From positions 62,001 through 126,000 of the forward strand of contig NZ_BMIQ01000002.1 of NCBI RefSeq assembly GCF_014642635.1: a stretch of 64,000 nucleotides of DNA, written 5' to 3'. Shown here one piece after another: positions 61,646 through 64,000 of this stretch. The DNA comes from Aureimonas endophytica (lineage in GTDB: Bacteria; Pseudomonadota; Alphaproteobacteria; Rhizobiales; Rhizobiaceae). The notes under the pieces were generated by a model that saw only the letters and a program-made list of their open reading frames with translations, was not told the origin of the DNA and did no database searches. The translations under genes and the position numbers were made by a program. Every line of letters starts with the position of its first letter. Position 1 is the first letter of the stretch.

Positions 61646-62209
61646 ATGAACGCCTACACGATCCGCGCCGCCACCCTTGCCGACGTCCCGGCCATTGCCG
61701 CCGTCTACGAGCATGCCGTGCTGCACGGCACCGCCACCTACGAACTCGTGCCGCCGCCGCTCGCCGAGATGGAGGCGCGCTTCCGGGCCGTCACCGGCGA
61801 CGGCTATCCCTATATCGTCGCCGAGGATGGCGAGGGCCGGCTCCTCGGCTATGCCTATGGCAGCGCCTTCCGCACCCGCCCGGCCTATCGCTGGTCGGTC
61901 GAGGATTCGGTCTATCTGGAGCCGGCGGCGCAGGGGCGCGGCATCGGCCTCGCGCTTCTCCTGCGCCTCGTCGAACTCTGCACCGAGCTCGGCTTCCGCC
62001 AGATGATCGGCGTCATCGGCGGCTCGGACCACCAGCCCTCGATCCGCATCCACGAGAAGGCGGGCTTCCGCCATCTCGGCATCATGGAAGCCTCCGGCTT
62101 CAAGTTCGGCCGGTGGATCGACACGGTGCTGATGCAACTGCCGCTCGGCGAGGGGCGCTCGACCCTGCCGGACGAGACGGCCTATCCCGGCACGCTCCTC
62201 AAGGGCTGA
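61646..62209 (+). CDS. GNAT acetyltransferase (phosphinothricin acetyltransferase-like)
   Basis: A 187-residue N-acetyltransferase. IRAATLADVPAIAAVYEHAV and GTATYELVPPPLAEMEAR are typical of the Pat/Bar/YncA group; the acetyl-CoA loop is AAQGRGIGLALLLRLVE (about residue 95). Such enzymes acetylate phosphinothricin or methionine sulfoximine/sulfone. Its 3' end overlaps the convergent ABC permease gene by 28 bases. Confidence 0.93.
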   Translation: MNAYTIRAATLADVPAIAAVYEHAVLHGTATYELVPPPLAEMEARFRAVTGDGYPYIVAEDGEGRLLGYAYGSAFRTRPAYRWSVEDSVYLEPAAQGRGIGLALLLRLVELCTELGFRQMIGVIGGSDHQPSIRIHEKAGFRHLGIMEASGFKFGRWIDTVLMQLPLGEGRSTLPDETAYPGTLLKG

Positions 62210-63048
62210 GCCTCGCGGCCTCGCCGCCCGCGCGCCAGCCGCCGCTCCAGGGCGCGCGCCGCGAGGGACACCGAGACGGTGACGAGAAGATAGAGATAGG
62301 CGAGCACCGAATAGGTCTCGAAGAAGCGGAAGGAGCCGGAGGCATAGACCTTGCCCATCTGCGTGATGTCGGCGACGCCGAGCACGGAGACGAGCGAGGA
62401 ATCCTTCACCATCGAGACGAGATCGTTGGCGAGCGGCGGCAGGACGGTGCGCACCGCCTGGGGCAGGACGATGAGGCGCAGCCGGGCGAAGGACCCGAGG
62501 CCGAGCGCCTTCGCCGCCTCGATCTGGCCCTCCGGCACGGCCTCGATGCCGGCGCGGAAGATCTCGGCGAGGAAGGCCGAATAGGCGATCACCAGCGCGA
62601 TCACGGCGCGCGCCATCAGCGAGACGTCGCGCACCGTCAGCGGCGCCAGGAGGCCCGCCTTCGACAGGGGCGCGGTCACGGCGTTCCAGCTGGTGACGAA
62701 GGCCGGCGCGCCGACGAAGGCGATCCAGAAGAGCAGAACGAGGAGCGGCACGCCGCGCACCAGCTCGACATAGAGGCGGGCGCCGTTGCGGATGACGCGG
62801 TTCCGCGCCCGCCCCGCCAGCGCGACGAAGAGGCCGAGCGCGGCGGCCCCGGCAAAGGCGAGGACGGTGACGGCGAGCGTCGTGCCGAGCCCGGCCGCGA
62901 GGATCGTCGCGATCTGCCGCCAGGACGAATCGAGCGCGAGGACGAGGGCGATGCCGAGCGCCGCGACGGCCAGCGCCGCCAGCCACCACGGGAAGTCGGG
63001 ATCGGCGAGGCGGTGCCGCAGGCCTCGCCGCGGCGAGGTGCCCGTCAC
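62182..63048 (-). CDS. Polar amino-acid ABC importer permease (HisM/GltK-like)
   Basis: A 288-residue membrane protein of the His/Glu/Gln/Arg/opine permease family. Helices include ALAVAALGIALVLAL and TTLAVTVLAFAGAAALGLFV; GVPLLVLLFWIAFVGAP is the family's typical third segment, and the EAA-like loop is EAAKALGLGSFARLRLIVLP (about 203-222). It starts at GTG 63048, overlapping the stop of the binding-protein gene (GTGA). An ATPase gene is not next to it and must be elsewhere. Confidence 0.92.
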   Translation of the reverse strand: MTGTSPRRGLRHRLADPDFPWWLAALAVAALGIALVLALDSSWRQIATILAAGLGTTLAVTVLAFAGAAALGLFVALAGRARNRVIRNGARLYVELVRGVPLLVLLFWIAFVGAPAFVTSWNAVTAPLSKAGLLAPLTVRDVSLMARAVIALVIAYSAFLAEIFRAGIEAVPEGQIEAAKALGLGSFARLRLIVLPQAVRTVLPPLANDLVSMVKDSSLVSVLGVADITQMGKVYASGSFRFFETYSVLAYLYLLVTVSVSLAARALERRLARGRRGREAQPLRSVPG

Positions 63049-63884
63049 TGACCCATCTTGTAGTCCAGGAACCACTTCCTCGTCAGAGCCTCGAAGGTGC
63101 CGTCCGCCTTCAGCGCGGCGATCGCGGCATCGACCGGCGCGACGAGATCCGAGCCCTTCGGGAAGATGAAGCCGAAATCCTCCGCGCCGAGCGGGCCGCC
63201 GACGAGCTTCAGCCCGCCGCCGGACGCCTCCACATAGCCGCGTCCGGCGGTGCCGTCCGTCAGCACCATGTCGATATCGCCGGTCTTCAGCGCCTGGACC
63301 TGCGCGCCGAAGGTCTCGAACAGCTTGATGCGCGGATTCTGCTCGTTGCCGTCCAGCACCTCGTAGGCGGCGGTATAGAAGGGCGTGGTGCCGGGCTGCG
63401 CGCCGATCAGCCCCTTGTCGAAACCCTTGAACGAGGCGGCGTCGGTGAAGCGCGTCTCGTCGCCGCGCACCAGCATGAACATTTCCGAGCGCATATAGGG
63501 ATCGGAGAAGTCGACCTTCTCCTTGCGGTCGTCGCGGATGGTGATGCCGGTCATGCCGATATCGTATTGCCCGGACGACACGGCGCCGATCATCGCGTCC
63601 CAGGAGGCGTTGGCATAGGCGAGCCTGAAGTTCAGGCGCTTCGCGATCTCGCCCATCGCGTCATATTCCCAGCCGATCGCCGCGCCGCTCTTCGGATCGA
63701 CGAATTGCAGCGGCGGATAGGCGTTCTCGGTGACGACCGTCACCTCGCGGCCCTTGAGATCGGGCAGGGCGGGGGCGGCGGAGGCGGGAACGGCGGCCGC
63801 GAAGGACGCGGCGAGAGCGGCGAGAAGAAGCTGGCGGCGATGCAAGGGGCGGGCTCCGGGCGGCGAGACGCCGCAGAGTGTCAT
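63045..63884 (-). CDS. Amino-acid ABC importer periplasmic binding protein
   Basis: A 279-residue family 3 solute-binding protein. A signal peptide (RRQLLLAALAASFAAAVPAS) is followed by VTVVTENAYPPLQFVDPKSG, GWEYDAMGEIAKRLN and YDIGMTGITIRDDRKEKVDF, the typical amino-acid-binding motifs. A TTG-started shorter form (LHRRQLLL) is possible. Translationally coupled to the permease gene downstream. Likely ligand is a polar amino acid or amine. Confidence 0.94.
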   Translation of the reverse strand: MTLCGVSPPGARPLHRRQLLLAALAASFAAAVPASAAPALPDLKGREVTVVTENAYPPLQFVDPKSGAAIGWEYDAMGEIAKRLNFRLAYANASWDAMIGAVSSGQYDIGMTGITIRDDRKEKVDFSDPYMRSEMFMLVRGDETRFTDAASFKGFDKGLIGAQPGTTPFYTAAYEVLDGNEQNPRIKLFETFGAQVQALKTGDIDMVLTDGTAGRGYVEASGGGLKLVGGPLGAEDFGFIFPKGSDLVAPVDAAIAALKADGTFEALTRKWFLDYKMGQ

Positions 63885-63918
63885 GGCCCGTGCCGCGATG
63901 CAAAAGCGAGGCGGAGCG

Positions 63919-64000
63919 TCAAGCGCTGTTGGCGGCGACGATCCCCAGGGGCACCTGCGGCGCTTCGGGCGCCAGCACGACCTGGTTCCGCCCCTGCGCC
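63919..64000 (-). CDS. C-terminus of a probable GGDEF (diguanylate cyclase) protein, cut by window edge
   Basis: The last 26 codons of a minus-strand frame that enters from the right edge. The sequence AQGRNQVVLAPEAPQ matches the usual end of a GGDEF domain (A-x-GRNxV), and stops at TGA 63921-63919. Only this short piece is visible, so the call rests on that one motif. Confidence 0.5.
   Translation of the reverse strand, partial: AQGRNQVVLAPEAPQVPLGIVAANSA

Overview
The window is GC-rich chromosomal DNA with densely packed genes. Its long shadow frames on the opposite strand are typical of a high-GC alphaproteobacterium. Gene content and layout point to the order Hyphomicrobiales (Rhizobiales): a succinoglycan-like exopolysaccharide (EPS) locus, a rhizobial-type rhamnose pathway (rhaD fused to a dehydrogenase, plus rhaI), the infC-rpmI-rplT-pheS order, betB, and a BTLCP transglutaminase-like protein. 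The genus cannot be fixed from sequence reading alone. I see no rRNA, tRNA, CRISPR array, insertion sequence, phage gene or replication origin.

Layout. (1) 1-6953, minus strand: one apparent operon with an Asp/Glu/hydantoin-type racemase, a complete Pot/Fut-like ABC importer (two permeases, a Tat-exported binding protein, an ATPase), a HyuA-like ATPase and a DUF917 protein cut by the window edge. It looks like an uptake and catabolic unit for an unknown cyclic amide or hydantoin-like compound. (2) 7335-25714: EPS locus with a nitroreductase-like gene, an RTX-tailed GH16 glycanase, a Wzx flippase, a second GH16 glycanase, an outer-membrane export protein (ExoF type), a chain-length regulator/tyrosine-kinase-like protein (ExoP type), a Wzy-like polymerase and six glycosyltransferases. 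The initiating phosphoglycosyl transferase and the type I secretion partner are not here. (3) 25678-32097: rhamnose catabolism (kinase, mutarotase, DeoR regulator; divergently the aldolase/dehydrogenase and the isomerase). The RhaSTPQ importer, usually found between regulator and mutarotase in rhizobia, is absent. (4) 32104-37962: a minus-strand set of a membrane class III cyclase, a metallo-beta-lactamase-fold hydrolase, a stand-alone cyclic-nucleotide-binding protein and a large ABC exporter-like protein whose nucleotide-binding domain has lost its catalytic residues. This is the most interesting part of the window.

(5) 38211-45909: MsrA, a SelW-like protein, an NmrA-like reductase, a DUF1236 protein, a DUF427 protein, betB, an AT-richer acetyltransferase gene, an ECF sigma factor with a membrane anti-sigma factor and a fasciclin-domain protein, and a 52-residue membrane protein. 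(6) 46097-53219: housekeeping genes murA, infA, maf and yacG, then a BTLCP protein, an alpha/beta hydrolase, and infC (apparently starting at ATT), rpmI, rplT and pheS. pheT does not follow pheS. (7) 53466-64000: a PAS-GGDEF-EAL protein, a DUF1232 protein, ThpR, a TesA-like esterase divergent from a LolD/FtsX-type ABC pair, a Bax-inhibitor-1 family protein, an acetyltransferase, a polar amino-acid ABC importer (permease and binding protein), and the last residues of a probable GGDEF protein at the right edge.
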